A stretch of DNA of 64,000 bases. Origin: Novosphingobium ovatum (GTDB lineage Bacteria > Pseudomonadota > Alphaproteobacteria > Sphingomonadales > Sphingomonadaceae). Below the pieces are notes generated by a model. That model worked only from the letters and a program-made list of their open reading frames with translations. It ran no database searches and was not told the DNA's origin. The position numbers and the translations under genes were made by a program. Shown piece after piece: positions 36,482 through 45,876 of this stretch; the first letter of the stretch is position 1; every line of letters starts with the position of its first letter. The DNA is taken from contig NZ_JAAAPO010000003.1 in NCBI RefSeq assembly GCF_009909235.1, positions 496,001 to 560,000 on the forward strand, read 5' to 3'.

Positions 36482-37720
36482 ATGATGAAACAGACAAAGG
36501 GTGGCCGCGCAGGCGGGCGGATATGGGCTGGTGTGGCGCTGTTGCCGCTGGCGCTGGCGGGCTGTGCGCAAATGGGCGCGGGCGGGCCGCGTACCGGGGC
36601 GGTGACGGCCGCCGATGGCCGGGCGATCACGCTGAATGACGGGGCGCAGGCCGGGGTCAACATCCGCGTTGTGCCGGTCGACGCGGCGGTGGTGCGGGCC
36701 AGTTCGGCGCAGGTCGCGGCGCAGGGGCTGGGCCGGGTGCTGGGCGATGGCGTGGTGGCCGGATCGGTGATCGGGCGCGGCGATGTGGTGGATATTTCCG
36801 TGTGGGAGGCGCCGCCCGCCGTGCTGTTTGGCAGCGGCGGCGAATGGCGCGCGGCGGCCTATGGCACGGGGACGCTGGCGGGCGGGGCGGGGGGATTGGC
36901 CACCGCCACGCGGGCGTCCTTGCCAGAGCAGATGGTGGACGCGGGCGGCATGATCACCGTGCCCTTTGTCGGGCCGGTGGTGGCGGCGGGCCGCACACCG
37001 CAACAGATCGCGGCCGACATCACCCGCCGTTTGGGTGGAAAGGCGCATGACCCACAGGTGATGCTGCGCGTGGTGCGCAACGCGACGGCCAATGTGACCG
37101 TGGTGGGTGAGGTCGCCAGCAGCGCCCGCATCGGCCTGACCGCGCGGGGCGAACGCTTGCTGGATGTGCTGGCGGCGGCCGGCGGCGTGCGGCAACCGGT
37201 GGGCAAGGTGACGGTGCAGGTCAGCCGCGCGGGCCGGGTGGCCGCCATGCCGTTGGAGGCGGTGATCCGCGATCCCGCCCAAAACATCCGCATGCAGGCG
37301 GACGATGTGGTGACCGCCCTGTATCAGCCCTACAGCTTTACCGCGCTGGGCGCGACCGGCACCAATGCCGAGGTGGCGTTTGAAGGCACCGGCCTGACAT
37401 TGGCACAGGCGCTGGGGCGGATCGGGGGCTTGCGCGATGACCGCGCCAACCCGCGCGGTTTGTTCATTTTCCGCATCGAACGCGATCCCGCGCTGTTGGC
37501 GGCGATAGGTGTCGCGGACGGCGCGCCGGGCGGGGTACCGGTGATCTATCGTCTGGATATGAGCGATCCTGCCAGCCTGTTCTGGGCACAGGGTTTTGCC
37601 GTGCAGCACCGCGACGTGATCTATGTGTCCAACGCGCCCGCCGCCGATTTGCAGAAATTCGTGGGGCTGGTCAGTCAGGTGGCGGTGACGGGCCTGACCA
37701 TCGGCAGCGTCGCGCCCTGA
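36482..37720 (+). CDS. Outer membrane polysaccharide export lipoprotein (OPX; KpsD/CtrA/Wza type)
   Basis: The 412-residue lipoprotein has the lipobox LALAGC near residue 25, a Poly_export domain (IGRGDVVDISVWEAPP and VDAGGMITVPFVGPVVAAGRTPQQIA) and soluble ligand-binding beta-grasp repeats (NVTVVGEVASSARIGLTARG, and a second around TALGATGTNAEVAF). It lacks the longer C-terminal part of E. coli KpsD, so it is closer to CtrA/Wza in length. It forms the outer membrane conduit that completes the KpsM/T/E machine. The ATG at 36482 is chosen because it starts the lipoprotein signal; upstream in-frame sequence is not signal-like. It converges with a glycosyltransferase gene (13 bp). Confidence 0.88.
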   Translation: MMKQTKGGRAGGRIWAGVALLPLALAGCAQMGAGGPRTGAVTAADGRAITLNDGAQAGVNIRVVPVDAAVVRASSAQVAAQGLGRVLGDGVVAGSVIGRGDVVDISVWEAPPAVLFGSGGEWRAAAYGTGTLAGGAGGLATATRASLPEQMVDAGGMITVPFVGPVVAAGRTPQQIAADITRRLGGKAHDPQVMLRVVRNATANVTVVGEVASSARIGLTARGERLLDVLAAAGGVRQPVGKVTVQVSRAGRVAAMPLEAVIRDPAQNIRMQADDVVTALYQPYSFTALGATGTNAEVAFEGTGLTLAQALGRIGGLRDDRANPRGLFIFRIERDPALLAAIGVADGAPGGVPVIYRLDMSDPASLFWAQGFAVQHRDVIYVSNAPAADLQKFVGLVSQVAVTGLTIGSVAP

Positions 37721-37733
37721 TCGCCGCGGCGCT

Positions 37734-39518
37734 CTACGGTAGTTTCAGGCGATAGCGTTCGCTCATCCGGTCCAACTGTGGATGGTGCAGCGGATCGACA
37801 TGGTCCACCGTGCCCCAGCGCCGTTGCAGCACCGCCAGTTCGGCGCGATAGCGCGCGATGTGCTGTGGGCTGGTGTCGCGCCCGCGTGACTTGGACTCAT
37901 GGTGGATCAGTTCCGCCGCTGGCTCATAGATATTGGTCCAGCCCGCCGCGCGCAGTTTCAGGCACAGGTCAACATCGTTGAACGCCACGGCCAGATGCTC
38001 GGCGTCAAAGCCGCCCACCGCCGCAAACTTGTGCCGCGCCACCACCAGACAGGCCGCCGTGACCGCGCTGACGCTGTGCTGCGCGTGGGAGCGGGCGAAA
38101 TAGCCGGGGTCATCCCCCCGCTCAAACCGGTGGGCATGGCCCGCCGCATCGCCCAGCCCGATGGTGACGCCCGCATGCTGCACGCTGCCATCCTCATACA
38201 ACAGCCGCGCGCCGACCGCGCCCACATGCGGCCGCACCGCCTGCCGCATCAGCGCCGTCAGCCAGCCCGGCTCCAGCACCTCGATATCGTTGTTCAGCAT
38301 GCACAGATATTCGCCCCGCGCCTGCGCCGCCGCACCATTGTTCAGCGCGGCAAAATTGAACGGACCGTCATCGCGCAGCACCCGCACACGCGGATCGGCG
38401 GTGATGCGGTCCAGCCAGTCCAGCGTATCGGCCTGAACGCTGCCATTGTCGATGATCAACACCTCGATCGCGGGATAGTCAGTATGGTGCAACACCCCCG
38501 TTATGCACAGGCGCAACAGGTCCAGCCCGTCGCGCGTGGGGATCAGGATGCTGACCAAAGGGGGCGGATCGGGCAGAGGCCATTCCACCCCCACCGTGCC
38601 ATGCGGCCCGATGCGCGCCACGCCGCCCGCGTTCATCACATGCCGGGCCACGGCGGCGGCGCGGGCGGGGGCGTCTTGTGCCGACACGCCGCGCCGCGCC
38701 TGCGCGGAGGGCAGATGCGCCAGCACGCGCGGCACATGCAGCACCTGCGCCCCCTTGCCGCCGGTGATCGCCAGCAACAGCGCATAGACCGCCGCATCCG
38801 CCCGCGCCGGGTGCAACGGCAGATGGGCGCGCACCGCATCGGCGCGGATCAGGCAGATGCCCGACAGGTAATCCTGCGCCAGAAACAGATCGGGGTTCCA
38901 TTGTGGCTTGAACCAATAGGCCTGCCGCTTGGCCCCTTCTGCGCATTCGTCCTGATCGGCATAGGCGACGCAGGCGCCGGAGTTGTCCCGCATTGCGGCG
39001 GCCAGATGGAACAGCGCGTCGCTGGTCAGTTGCGCCTCTTCGGCCAGGGGCAGAATATGGTCGCCGCTGGCCGCCTGCATGGCGATGGCGATGGCGCGCG
39101 CAGGGCTGTTGGTATGTTCGGCCGTCAACACGATGCGCGGCGCATGGGCCAGACGCGGCGTCTGTATCCCGCGCGCGCAGACCAGCACCAGTTCCCAATG
39201 CGGATAGCTTTGCACCGCCAGCGCCGCCAGCATGCGCGTGATCGCCGCCGCCCGCAGCCTGTCGCGCAGATGGACAATCACCGAGATGCGCGGCGGCTGG
39301 TCCCATTGCGCCACCTGCGCGGCGATCTGCGCGGCGTTCATGCGGGGCGGCTCGGCCTCTTCCTGCCACAGGCGATAGGCGTGGGCGCTGTCGGCGATGC
39401 CCAGCCGCAGCCGGTTGCGCGCCCTTTGCCGCCGCCCGGTGGCGAACCAATACATCGCCTCAACCGCGCGCGAAGGGTGCGCCATCGCGGTGTACCACAG
39501 GCGGCGCCACAGGCTCAT
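37734..39518 (-). CDS. Family 2 glycosyltransferase with N-terminal extension
   Basis: The 594-residue protein has a GT2 domain in its second half: PLVSILIPTRDGLDLLRLCI, the Asp motif VLIIDNGSV, the DxD-like MLNNDIEVLEPGW and NDVDLCLKLRAAGW with LIHHESKSRGRD, as in rhamnosyl- or polysaccharide-type enzymes. The first half, RISVIVHLRDRLRAAAITRM to DQDECA, resembles a second, degenerate GT-A fold. The start at 39518 lies two bases after the upstream stop. It is the last gene of the minus-strand operon after the KpsS/KpsC fusion and another glycosyltransferase. Substrate unknown. Confidence 0.85.
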   Translation of the reverse strand: MSLWRRLWYTAMAHPSRAVEAMYWFATGRRQRARNRLRLGIADSAHAYRLWQEEAEPPRMNAAQIAAQVAQWDQPPRISVIVHLRDRLRAAAITRMLAALAVQSYPHWELVLVCARGIQTPRLAHAPRIVLTAEHTNSPARAIAIAMQAASGDHILPLAEEAQLTSDALFHLAAAMRDNSGACVAYADQDECAEGAKRQAYWFKPQWNPDLFLAQDYLSGICLIRADAVRAHLPLHPARADAAVYALLLAITGGKGAQVLHVPRVLAHLPSAQARRGVSAQDAPARAAAVARHVMNAGGVARIGPHGTVGVEWPLPDPPPLVSILIPTRDGLDLLRLCITGVLHHTDYPAIEVLIIDNGSVQADTLDWLDRITADPRVRVLRDDGPFNFAALNNGAAAQARGEYLCMLNNDIEVLEPGWLTALMRQAVRPHVGAVGARLLYEDGSVQHAGVTIGLGDAAGHAHRFERGDDPGYFARSHAQHSVSAVTAACLVVARHKFAAVGGFDAEHLAVAFNDVDLCLKLRAAGWTNIYEPAAELIHHESKSRGRDTSPQHIARYRAELAVLQRRWGTVDHVDPLHHPQLDRMSERYRLKLP

Positions 39519-39520
39519 CC

Positions 39521-40585
39521 CTATGCCCAGCCCGGCCGGGTGCAGACCGGCGCCAGTGATCCGCCCAGCACATCGGTCCACAGCGCGCGTTGCGCGTCGG
39601 CGGCGGCGGCATCGTTCAGCCGCCGCGCCGCCGCCGCCGCCATCGCCGCCAGATCGCCGCGCCGCGCCTGCGCCTGGTCCAGCGTGTCGGCCCAATCGGC
39701 GGGCGCATCAGGGGCTGCCCATGCCGCGCCCTCGGCCGCCATCGCCGCGCCCGGCGCCCACCCCGCCGGATAGACGCCAACCGCCCCGCACACCCCATGC
39801 TCTCCCAGTTTTGCCGCCGAGCGCGCCCCGTCCAGCCCCCCCGCCAGCAGCGGATACAGCGCCAGATGAAACCGTTGCCGCCCGATCCAGCGGCGATATT
39901 CGCTCCACGTCATCGGTTCGATCCGGCGGGCCAGCGGATGATGCTCCAGCGCGGGCGACACGGGCGCTGCGGCCATATAGGTAAAGCGGACCGGCGCGAT
40001 CTGTCCCGCCGCCGCGCGGTCCAGCAGGCGCAGCACGGCAGGCGCCACCCGCGCCAGCGCCGCCCCATGGCTGGCCGAACCCAGATGGGCGATCTGCAAC
40101 GTGCCCCCCGCCGCCAATGGCGCGTAATGGGCGGTGTCGGCAGGCGTGCCGCCCCACACCGGATCGATCCGCCGCAGCCATGGCCCCGCACCGCCCAGCC
40201 GATCGGCCAGCGGATCGGACGCGGCCAGTACCACATCGGCCCGCGCCAACAGCGGCCCCAGCCAATCGCGGGCAAAATCCCCCAGCCGCCGGGCATAGTC
40301 GCGCGGCAGGTGTGGATCGGCGGCCCCGGCGGCAAAATCATCGTCCATCACATAGGCCACCCGCCCGTGCCAGCGCAGTGCCCGCCCCATGGCCAGCGGC
40401 GTGTCGCGCCGCACCAGCACCAGCCAGTCCCCCACGGCATAGCTGTTGGCCGAAAGCGCATGGGCGCGGCCGTTGCGCTGTCGGCTGCGCAACATGCTCA
40501 GGCTCAGCCCGTCCAGCCCCAGCCATACCCCGCAGGCGTTGCGGAAATACAGGTCGGTCGAAGGCAGGCGCTCCATCCCGGTCAC
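39521..40585 (-). CDS. Putative GT-B-type glycosyltransferase of the capsule locus
   Basis: The 354-residue protein is distantly GT4-like. It has AYVMDDDF and an LLARADVVLAASDPLADRL segment, typical of the first Rossmann half and of the inter-domain region, then LQIAHLGSASHGAALA, FTYMAAAP and FHLALYPLLAGGLDGARSAAKLGEHG, which resembles the acceptor/donor-binding EX7E region of GT-B enzymes. Assignment is by overall pattern rather than a firm motif. Its ATG overlaps the stop of the KpsS/KpsC fusion gene (ATGA) and its stop is two bases before the next gene, so all three are one operon. Confidence 0.7.
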   Translation of the reverse strand: MTGMERLPSTDLYFRNACGVWLGLDGLSLSMLRSRQRNGRAHALSANSYAVGDWLVLVRRDTPLAMGRALRWHGRVAYVMDDDFAAGAADPHLPRDYARRLGDFARDWLGPLLARADVVLAASDPLADRLGGAGPWLRRIDPVWGGTPADTAHYAPLAAGGTLQIAHLGSASHGAALARVAPAVLRLLDRAAAGQIAPVRFTYMAAAPVSPALEHHPLARRIEPMTWSEYRRWIGRQRFHLALYPLLAGGLDGARSAAKLGEHGVCGAVGVYPAGWAPGAAMAAEGAAWAAPDAPADWADTLDQAQARRGDLAAMAAAAARRLNDAAAADAQRALWTDVLGGSLAPVCTRPGWA

Positions 40586-42915
40586 TCAGCCGGGACGGCA
40601 ACGCGGCGGCGCGGCGCGGCGGGGGCCAGCAAGCGGCGGCGGGCGGCGGCGATGCGCTCGATCGCGGCCTCGGCCGTCAGGGGGGCGCCGCTGACCGGAT
40701 CGACATAGGCGCTGGCCGCGATCAGCGCGCCATGCACCACATCCACCAGTCGCCGCCCCCCGGTGGCCGCGCGGGCGGGGGTGGGGGGCATGTCATCCTC
40801 TGACAAACCCCACCCGGCGTAAAACGGCATGCCAAAACAGCGCAGCGGGCGTTTCCACACCAATGCCTCGAACCCCAATTGCGAACTGACGGTATAGACC
40901 GTGCGCGCATGGCGCAGCAGCCGCACCGGGTGGCACGGCGTGCCGATCACCCGGATGCGCGGGCTGCGCAGCGGCCCTTGCGGCAAATAGCCGCCACGCC
41001 CGCGCGTCAGCACATCGGGGTGGGTTTTGACCAGCACGGTCGCCTCGGGGTTTTCGTCCAGCGCCGCCTCGATCATGCGGCGAAAGGCGGCCTCTCCGGC
41101 CAGCGCCCCGGCGACCGACCGGTCCCCCGCCACCTGATCGACCACCAGCACATAGGGATCGGGCAAAAAGCCATCGTAATCAGGGGCGTGGTTGTATTTG
41201 GATACCCCGCCTTCACGCCATAGCCGCGCCAGACCGGCGGCGCGGGCGGCCTGATCGGCGCTGGCCCCGGCCAATATCGCCGCCTCCACCGCGCTGGGCC
41301 CAGAGGCATCGTAATAGCAGCCCAGCGGATCGACAATCAGCGAGAGCGCCGCATCGTCCCGCCCGATCGAGCGCAGCAGCCCATCCTCGAGCAGCAGGCA
41401 GGGGCGCCCCTGTATCCGCGCGATGCGTTGCGCCCGCGCGCCCGATGGCTTGCGCCCCCAGCCGATCACCGCATCGCGCACCGGCGCGACAAAGGCGGGC
41501 AGATGTGCGATACCCTCGATCGCGGGATTGGCCGCCGTCAGCCGCAATGGGGCCGCGCGCGCCGGCGCCGGGGGGATGGCGGGCGCGGTTTGTGGCAGAT
41601 GCGCGGGATCCTGCAACAGGCGCTGTGCGGCATTGGCCACCAGTGTCGCTACCGCGCTGTCACTGGCCAGCCCGCCGCGCACCAGGCTGCGGTGGTGCAG
41701 CACGCGGCAAAACGCGGCCCACAGCGCGGCATCGGGCGGGGTGGGGGCCTGCCAGAAACTGTCCAGACCATTCTGATGCGTCAATCCCGGCAGGGCATAG
41801 ACCGCGCTGCCCAGCGCCGCCACCGGCACCCCGGCGGCAAAGGCAAAGGTGGCCGAGGTGGAATTGACCACCACCATGCCGCTGGCCCCTTCGGCCCAAT
41901 GGCGCAGATCGCCGCCGTCCAGATGCACCACGCGCCCGCCGATCCCCAGCGCCCGCGCCCGCCGCGCCAGCAATGGTCCCCACCCGGCCCAGCGCGGGTC
42001 CAGCGGATGCGCCTTGGCCACCAACAGCGTGTCAGGCGCGGCATGCGCGGCAAAGCTGGCCAGCACATAATCGACCGCCTGCTCCATCGCGGCAAAGGGC
42101 GAATGGGCGCGGATCTGATAGTCCGATGACAATTGCAGCGGGAACAGGAAATAGCGTCCGCCACCCGCGACATGGGCCGCCACCTGCGCCTGCGCCGCGC
42201 TGGCCTGCGCGGCGGCGCGGGGGCCGCGGGCCCATTTCAACAGCCAGCCCACCGCCTCTGCCGCCAACAGGCCCGGCCGGTGGGTGCGGTAAAACGGAAA
42301 CAGCGGCGCCATCGCCACCAGCGCGGCGTAATGACCCAGACTGTCGGCAATGCGGCGGCGCATGGTGGCCTGTACCGGCGGCAGAGCAGGTCCCGGCGCG
42401 ATCGGCGGCAGCATGGCGGCGGCCGCGCGGATCTGGTCGGCATTGCGCGGCAGCGGCGAATGGCCGTTCACGCCATCAGGCTCCAGCGTCAGCCAGTCGG
42501 GGCGGATATACCCCTCTTCGAACACATGGACGGCAACGCCGCGCAGCCCCGCGATACGGTGCGCCGCGCGGTGCAGCGGGCGGCAATCGCCAAAAAGCAC
42601 CAGATCGGTGATGCCGTGGTGGCAAATGAACCCATCGATATGCAATGGCCAGTCCCGCGCCCGGCCGCGCCATGCCGAAGGAATGCCATTGGCCCGCCCG
42701 TCCTGCGTCCAGCCGCGCGGCCAGTCGTGCACATCGCCCCCGTTCAGGTTGATTCGCCACACGCGGTGCCCCGCCGCGCCCAGCGCCCGCCCCAATTGGT
42801 GAAAGAACGGCCCCGGCGGCCCCTGTAGCACCAGAAAATGCCGCAGGCGCGGGTGTTGACCCCGGGACGCCGATGCGGAGAACACGTGTGGGGGCGACGC
42901 AGCGATGATTTTCAC
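40582..42915 (-). CDS. KpsS-like domain fused to a KpsC-type beta-Kdo transferase module
   Basis: The 777-residue protein has an N-terminal half resembling KpsS (FLVLQGPPGPFFHQLGRAL, WRINLNGGDVHDWPRG, then YFLFPLQLSSDYQIRAHSPF). The second half, from about residue 470, resembles the first glycosyltransferase module of KpsC (VIGWGRKPSGARAQRIA, LLLEDGLLRSIGRDDAALSL, VDPLGCYYDASGPS). KpsS and KpsC build the beta-Kdo linker on phosphatidylglycerol before export; in E. coli they are separate proteins and KpsC has two modules. The second module is here a distant gene at 48978. The start GTG at 42915 is favoured by CTGAGGA just upstream; the longer frame to 42969 needs TTG. First gene of a three-gene operon. 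Confidence 0.8.
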   Translation of the reverse strand: MKIIAASPPHVFSASASRGQHPRLRHFLVLQGPPGPFFHQLGRALGAAGHRVWRINLNGGDVHDWPRGWTQDGRANGIPSAWRGRARDWPLHIDGFICHHGITDLVLFGDCRPLHRAAHRIAGLRGVAVHVFEEGYIRPDWLTLEPDGVNGHSPLPRNADQIRAAAAMLPPIAPGPALPPVQATMRRRIADSLGHYAALVAMAPLFPFYRTHRPGLLAAEAVGWLLKWARGPRAAAQASAAQAQVAAHVAGGGRYFLFPLQLSSDYQIRAHSPFAAMEQAVDYVLASFAAHAAPDTLLVAKAHPLDPRWAGWGPLLARRARALGIGGRVVHLDGGDLRHWAEGASGMVVVNSTSATFAFAAGVPVAALGSAVYALPGLTHQNGLDSFWQAPTPPDAALWAAFCRVLHHRSLVRGGLASDSAVATLVANAAQRLLQDPAHLPQTAPAIPPAPARAAPLRLTAANPAIEGIAHLPAFVAPVRDAVIGWGRKPSGARAQRIARIQGRPCLLLEDGLLRSIGRDDAALSLIVDPLGCYYDASGPSAVEAAILAGASADQAARAAGLARLWREGGVSKYNHAPDYDGFLPDPYVLVVDQVAGDRSVAGALAGEAAFRRMIEAALDENPEATVLVKTHPDVLTRGRGGYLPQGPLRSPRIRVIGTPCHPVRLLRHARTVYTVSSQLGFEALVWKRPLRCFGMPFYAGWGLSEDDMPPTPARAATGGRRLVDVVHGALIAASAYVDPVSGAPLTAEAAIERIAAARRRLLAPAAPRRRVAVPAE

Positions 42916-43729
42916 CAGATCCTCAGACAACAAAAGGCGACCCGCACGCTTGTCAAAGCGCGGCGGCAACAGGCAGTGTTTTGCGCGTGGATGTTTTGCA
43001 AAAAGGGGAGGGATGTTTCGACAGCCCTTGCAAACCCGCGTTCAATAAAGGGAATTTGGACTTTGCAAGGCATGCCGCGCAAGGCCTGAAACATCCGCTT
43101 TTGTAGGCAGATATATTCGTTTTGGGGCTGTGTGCCCCCGCCCCGGGTGTGGGCCTGGTGGGTAACCAATACGGGATCCTACCGGGCGGCGGGCGGGAAT
43201 CGCGTGGGCGCGTTCTTGCGGTTTTTGCGGCGCGGCGGGTGATCCAAAACGGTACCGGCCCAAATGGCGGGCACCCCTGTCGGCGCGTGCTACCACCTGG
43301 CTGACACCGCCTGTTCACAGCCGCCGGTGTTTGGCCGCCGATGCCTTTGCCCTGCCGCGGGCATCGCGCCGCAAGCGCGATGAGCAGTTGCGGAAAATCG
43401 CGCGGCAGCAGTGGTTTATCACGGATTGGGCAAGGCAGATGGCCGGGCGTGTGGGGCGGCCGGGCGACATGCGTTCATGCCAAAGGGACGCCGTTACGGC
43501 AGGCTCAGGGCTTTGTCGCATCGCCGCAAGCATGGACGAGACAAGCGGACTTGTTACGTATTATGCCATAAAACTACGCTTGCGGTTTGTCTGAAACTCT
43601 GCTGCAACGCAACGCGAATAACGCTCGCGCATTCTGCCGGTTTGGGCTCACCTGTGGAACCGAATTGGCTATGGCATAACCGCTGATCATGTTGCCTTGG
43701 CTGGCAATGGGCAACGACATGGGGAATAT
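42916..43729. promoter_or_regulatory. Long divergent intergenic region in the capsule locus
   Basis: An 814-bp region between the KpsS/KpsC fusion (minus) and manC (plus). Small frames such as 43331-43594 show no recognisable protein. A segment at 43285-43312 reads, on the minus strand, AGCCAGGTGGTAGCACG, partly matching the JUMPStart/ops elements found upstream of capsule and O-antigen genes in enterobacteria. The region is long enough to hold promoters and a leader for both operons. Confidence 0.4.
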
Positions 43730-44779
43730 ATGGCAAAGATTACTCCGGTGGTTTTGTGTGGCGGCTCGGGTACGCGACTGTGGCCCCGCAGCCGGGCGGT
43801 CAAGCCCAAGCCGTTCTTGCCGCTGGTGGGTGATCAGACGCTGTTTGAACTGACGTTGAGCCGCGCGGGCGATACGGCGCATTTCACCGGTCCGGTCATT
43901 GTTACCGGCGTTGCCCATCTGGAACATGTCGAGGCGCAGCTGGCTGGCGTGGCTGGCGCGCAGATCATGGTGGAGCCGGCCGCGCGCAACACCGCCGCCG
44001 CGATCGCGCTGGCCGCGCTGCGCCTGCCCGAGGATGCGGTGATGCTGGTGTGTCCCAGTGATCACCATATCGGTGATCCCGCCGCGTTTCAGGCCGCCGC
44101 CCTGACCGCCGCCGCTCTGGCCGAGCAGGGCTGGCTGGTCGCTTTTGGCATTGGCGCTACCGGGCCGGAAACCGGATTTGGTTATATCAAGCAGGGCGAG
44201 GCCATTGCCGAAGGCGCTTTCCGCGTCGAACGTTTTGTCGAAAAGCCTGATCTGGACACCGCCAAGCGCTTTCTGGCCGAGGGTGGATATGCCTGGAATG
44301 GCGGGATTTTCGCGTTGCGGGCGGGGGATTTCCTGCGCGAACTGGGCACGCATCGCCCCGACATTCTGGCCGCGGTACAGGCCGCGGTGGACGCCGGGCA
44401 GGCCGATGGGCACCGCTTCCAGCCTGATGCGGCGCTGTTTGCCGCCGTTCCCAGTGATTCCATCGACTATGCCGTGATGGAAAAGACCGACCGGGCCGCC
44501 GTGGTGCCGGCCGTGATGGCGTGGTCGGACATCGGCAATTGGGCTGCCCTGCACGAGGCGCGCGATCAGGATGCGCAGGGCAACAGCATCGCCGCGCCCG
44601 AGGCCGCGCGGGTGGAACTGGTGGATTGCCAGAATGTTTGCGTCGAAACCGATGGGCCCAATGTCTCGATCATCGGGCTGAAGGACGTGATTGTCGTGGT
44701 GGATGGCAATGATATTATGGTCACCACGGCCGATGGTGTGCAAAAGGTAGGCAAGCTGTTTGGCGCGGCCAATCAGTAA
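43730..44779 (+). CDS. manC: Mannose-1-phosphate guanylyltransferase
   Basis: The 349-residue cytoplasmic enzyme has the nucleotidyltransferase signature VVLCGGSGTRLWPRSRAVKPK (split here: VVLCGGSGTRLWP then SRAVKPKPF), MVEPAARNTAAAIALAA, VCPSDHHI, TGFGYIKQGE and FVEKPDLDTAKRFL with WNGGIF. It makes GDP-mannose from GTP and mannose-1-phosphate. It lacks the C-terminal isomerase domain found in long bifunctional enzymes; the isomerase is the next gene. The ATG at 43730 has GGGGAAT upstream. First gene of the precursor operon. No phosphomannomutase is in the window. Confidence 0.93.
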   Translation: MAKITPVVLCGGSGTRLWPRSRAVKPKPFLPLVGDQTLFELTLSRAGDTAHFTGPVIVTGVAHLEHVEAQLAGVAGAQIMVEPAARNTAAAIALAALRLPEDAVMLVCPSDHHIGDPAAFQAAALTAAALAEQGWLVAFGIGATGPETGFGYIKQGEAIAEGAFRVERFVEKPDLDTAKRFLAEGGYAWNGGIFALRAGDFLRELGTHRPDILAAVQAAVDAGQADGHRFQPDAALFAAVPSDSIDYAVMEKTDRAAVVPAVMAWSDIGNWAALHEARDQDAQGNSIAAPEAARVELVDCQNVCVETDGPNVSIIGLKDVIVVVDGNDIMVTTADGVQKVGKLFGAANQ

Positions 44780-44785
44780 CAGCAA

Positions 44786-45658
44786 ATGGTGACGGTTGTG
44801 GCCGAAGCGTTGAATTTGCCAATCCGGTTGGTGGACAAGGTGTGGGGCTGTGATTGCCTGCCCGCGCCTTTTGTCACGCCGGTGGACGCCGATGGCGCGC
44901 CACGCCGGGTTGGTGAAATCTGGTTCGAGCCGCCCGCGCTTTTGCCCGATTTGCTGATCAAATACATCTTTACCAGCGAAAAGCTGTCGGTGCAGGTGCA
45001 TCCCAGTGATGCGCAGACACTGGCGATGGGGATCGGCCGCCAGGGCAAGGAAGAGTGCTGGCTGGTGGTGGACGCGCAGCCCGGCGCGACGCTGGGCATC
45101 GGGTTTGACCGTTCGATCTCCACCGACGAGATGCGCGCGGCCGCGCTGGATGGCCGGATCGAGGACATGCTGGTGTGGCACAAGGTCGCGCCGGGTGACT
45201 TTTTCTATATTCCCGCCAACACGGTACACGCGATCGGCGCGGGCGTGTCAGTGATCGAGGTGCAGCAGACCTCGGACATCACCTATCGCCTGTATGATTA
45301 TGGACGCCCGCGCGAATTGCATTTGGACGAAGGCTTGGCGGTGGCGTTGGGGCAGGCGTATGATCTGTCGCGCTGGCATCAGCGGCTGAATGAATCCGGA
45401 ACGGTCGCTTTGGTCGATGGGCCGCATTTCCGGCTGGACCGTGTTGATGGGGTTCCAGATGCTGCATTGATGAACCGATATGGCACTGGTGCGGTTTCCG
45501 TTATTCCCCTTAAGGGGGATGTCGCGCTGAATGCTGCCGGGGAAGCGCGCGTGATCCATCCGGGCGAATGCGGTGTTGCATCGCATGTGGAGGCAATAGG
45601 CTTCGCGGAAGGCGGCCTGTGTCTGATAGCACAATCGCTGACCAAACACGCGATTTAA
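44786..45658 (+). CDS. manA: Mannose-6-phosphate isomerase, class I
   Basis: The 290-residue cupin enzyme has LSVQVHPSD, GKEECWLVVDA, and GDFFYIPANTVHAIGAG (Zn-binding and active-site pieces), followed by VIEVQQTSDITYRLYDYGR. It interconverts fructose-6-phosphate and mannose-6-phosphate. It starts six bases after manC, so the two are translated together and supply GDP-mannose. Shorter than the E. coli enzyme (391 residues), as in many bacterial short-form class I isomerases. The C-terminal part is a smaller beta-domain. Confidence 0.92.
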   Translation: MVTVVAEALNLPIRLVDKVWGCDCLPAPFVTPVDADGAPRRVGEIWFEPPALLPDLLIKYIFTSEKLSVQVHPSDAQTLAMGIGRQGKEECWLVVDAQPGATLGIGFDRSISTDEMRAAALDGRIEDMLVWHKVAPGDFFYIPANTVHAIGAGVSVIEVQQTSDITYRLYDYGRPRELHLDEGLAVALGQAYDLSRWHQRLNESGTVALVDGPHFRLDRVDGVPDAALMNRYGTGAVSVIPLKGDVALNAAGEARVIHPGECGVASHVEAIGFAEGGLCLIAQSLTKHAI

Positions 45659-45876
45659 CAGGTTTTTTCGGGACGCATCGCGGAATGTGCTGGCTGGTGG
45701 CTGTGGTCGCTGGCGGCGCGCCTCTGTGCCTGCGGTCCAACCTTTGGCCTGATCTGCCTCGGGCCTGATGCCTTGCGCTTGTGTGGTCCTGCGGCTGTGC
45801 GCGGGTGGCGGCGCGGGGTTGCGGCATAGCGTCGGCCACGCGGGCGGGCCAGCCTTGGCGCGCCACAGGATGGCAT

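Noticed and set aside
43331..43594. 87-codon frame in the long capsule intergenic region
   Set aside because: No recognisable domain and no clear ribosome binding site; composition does not separate it from chance frames.
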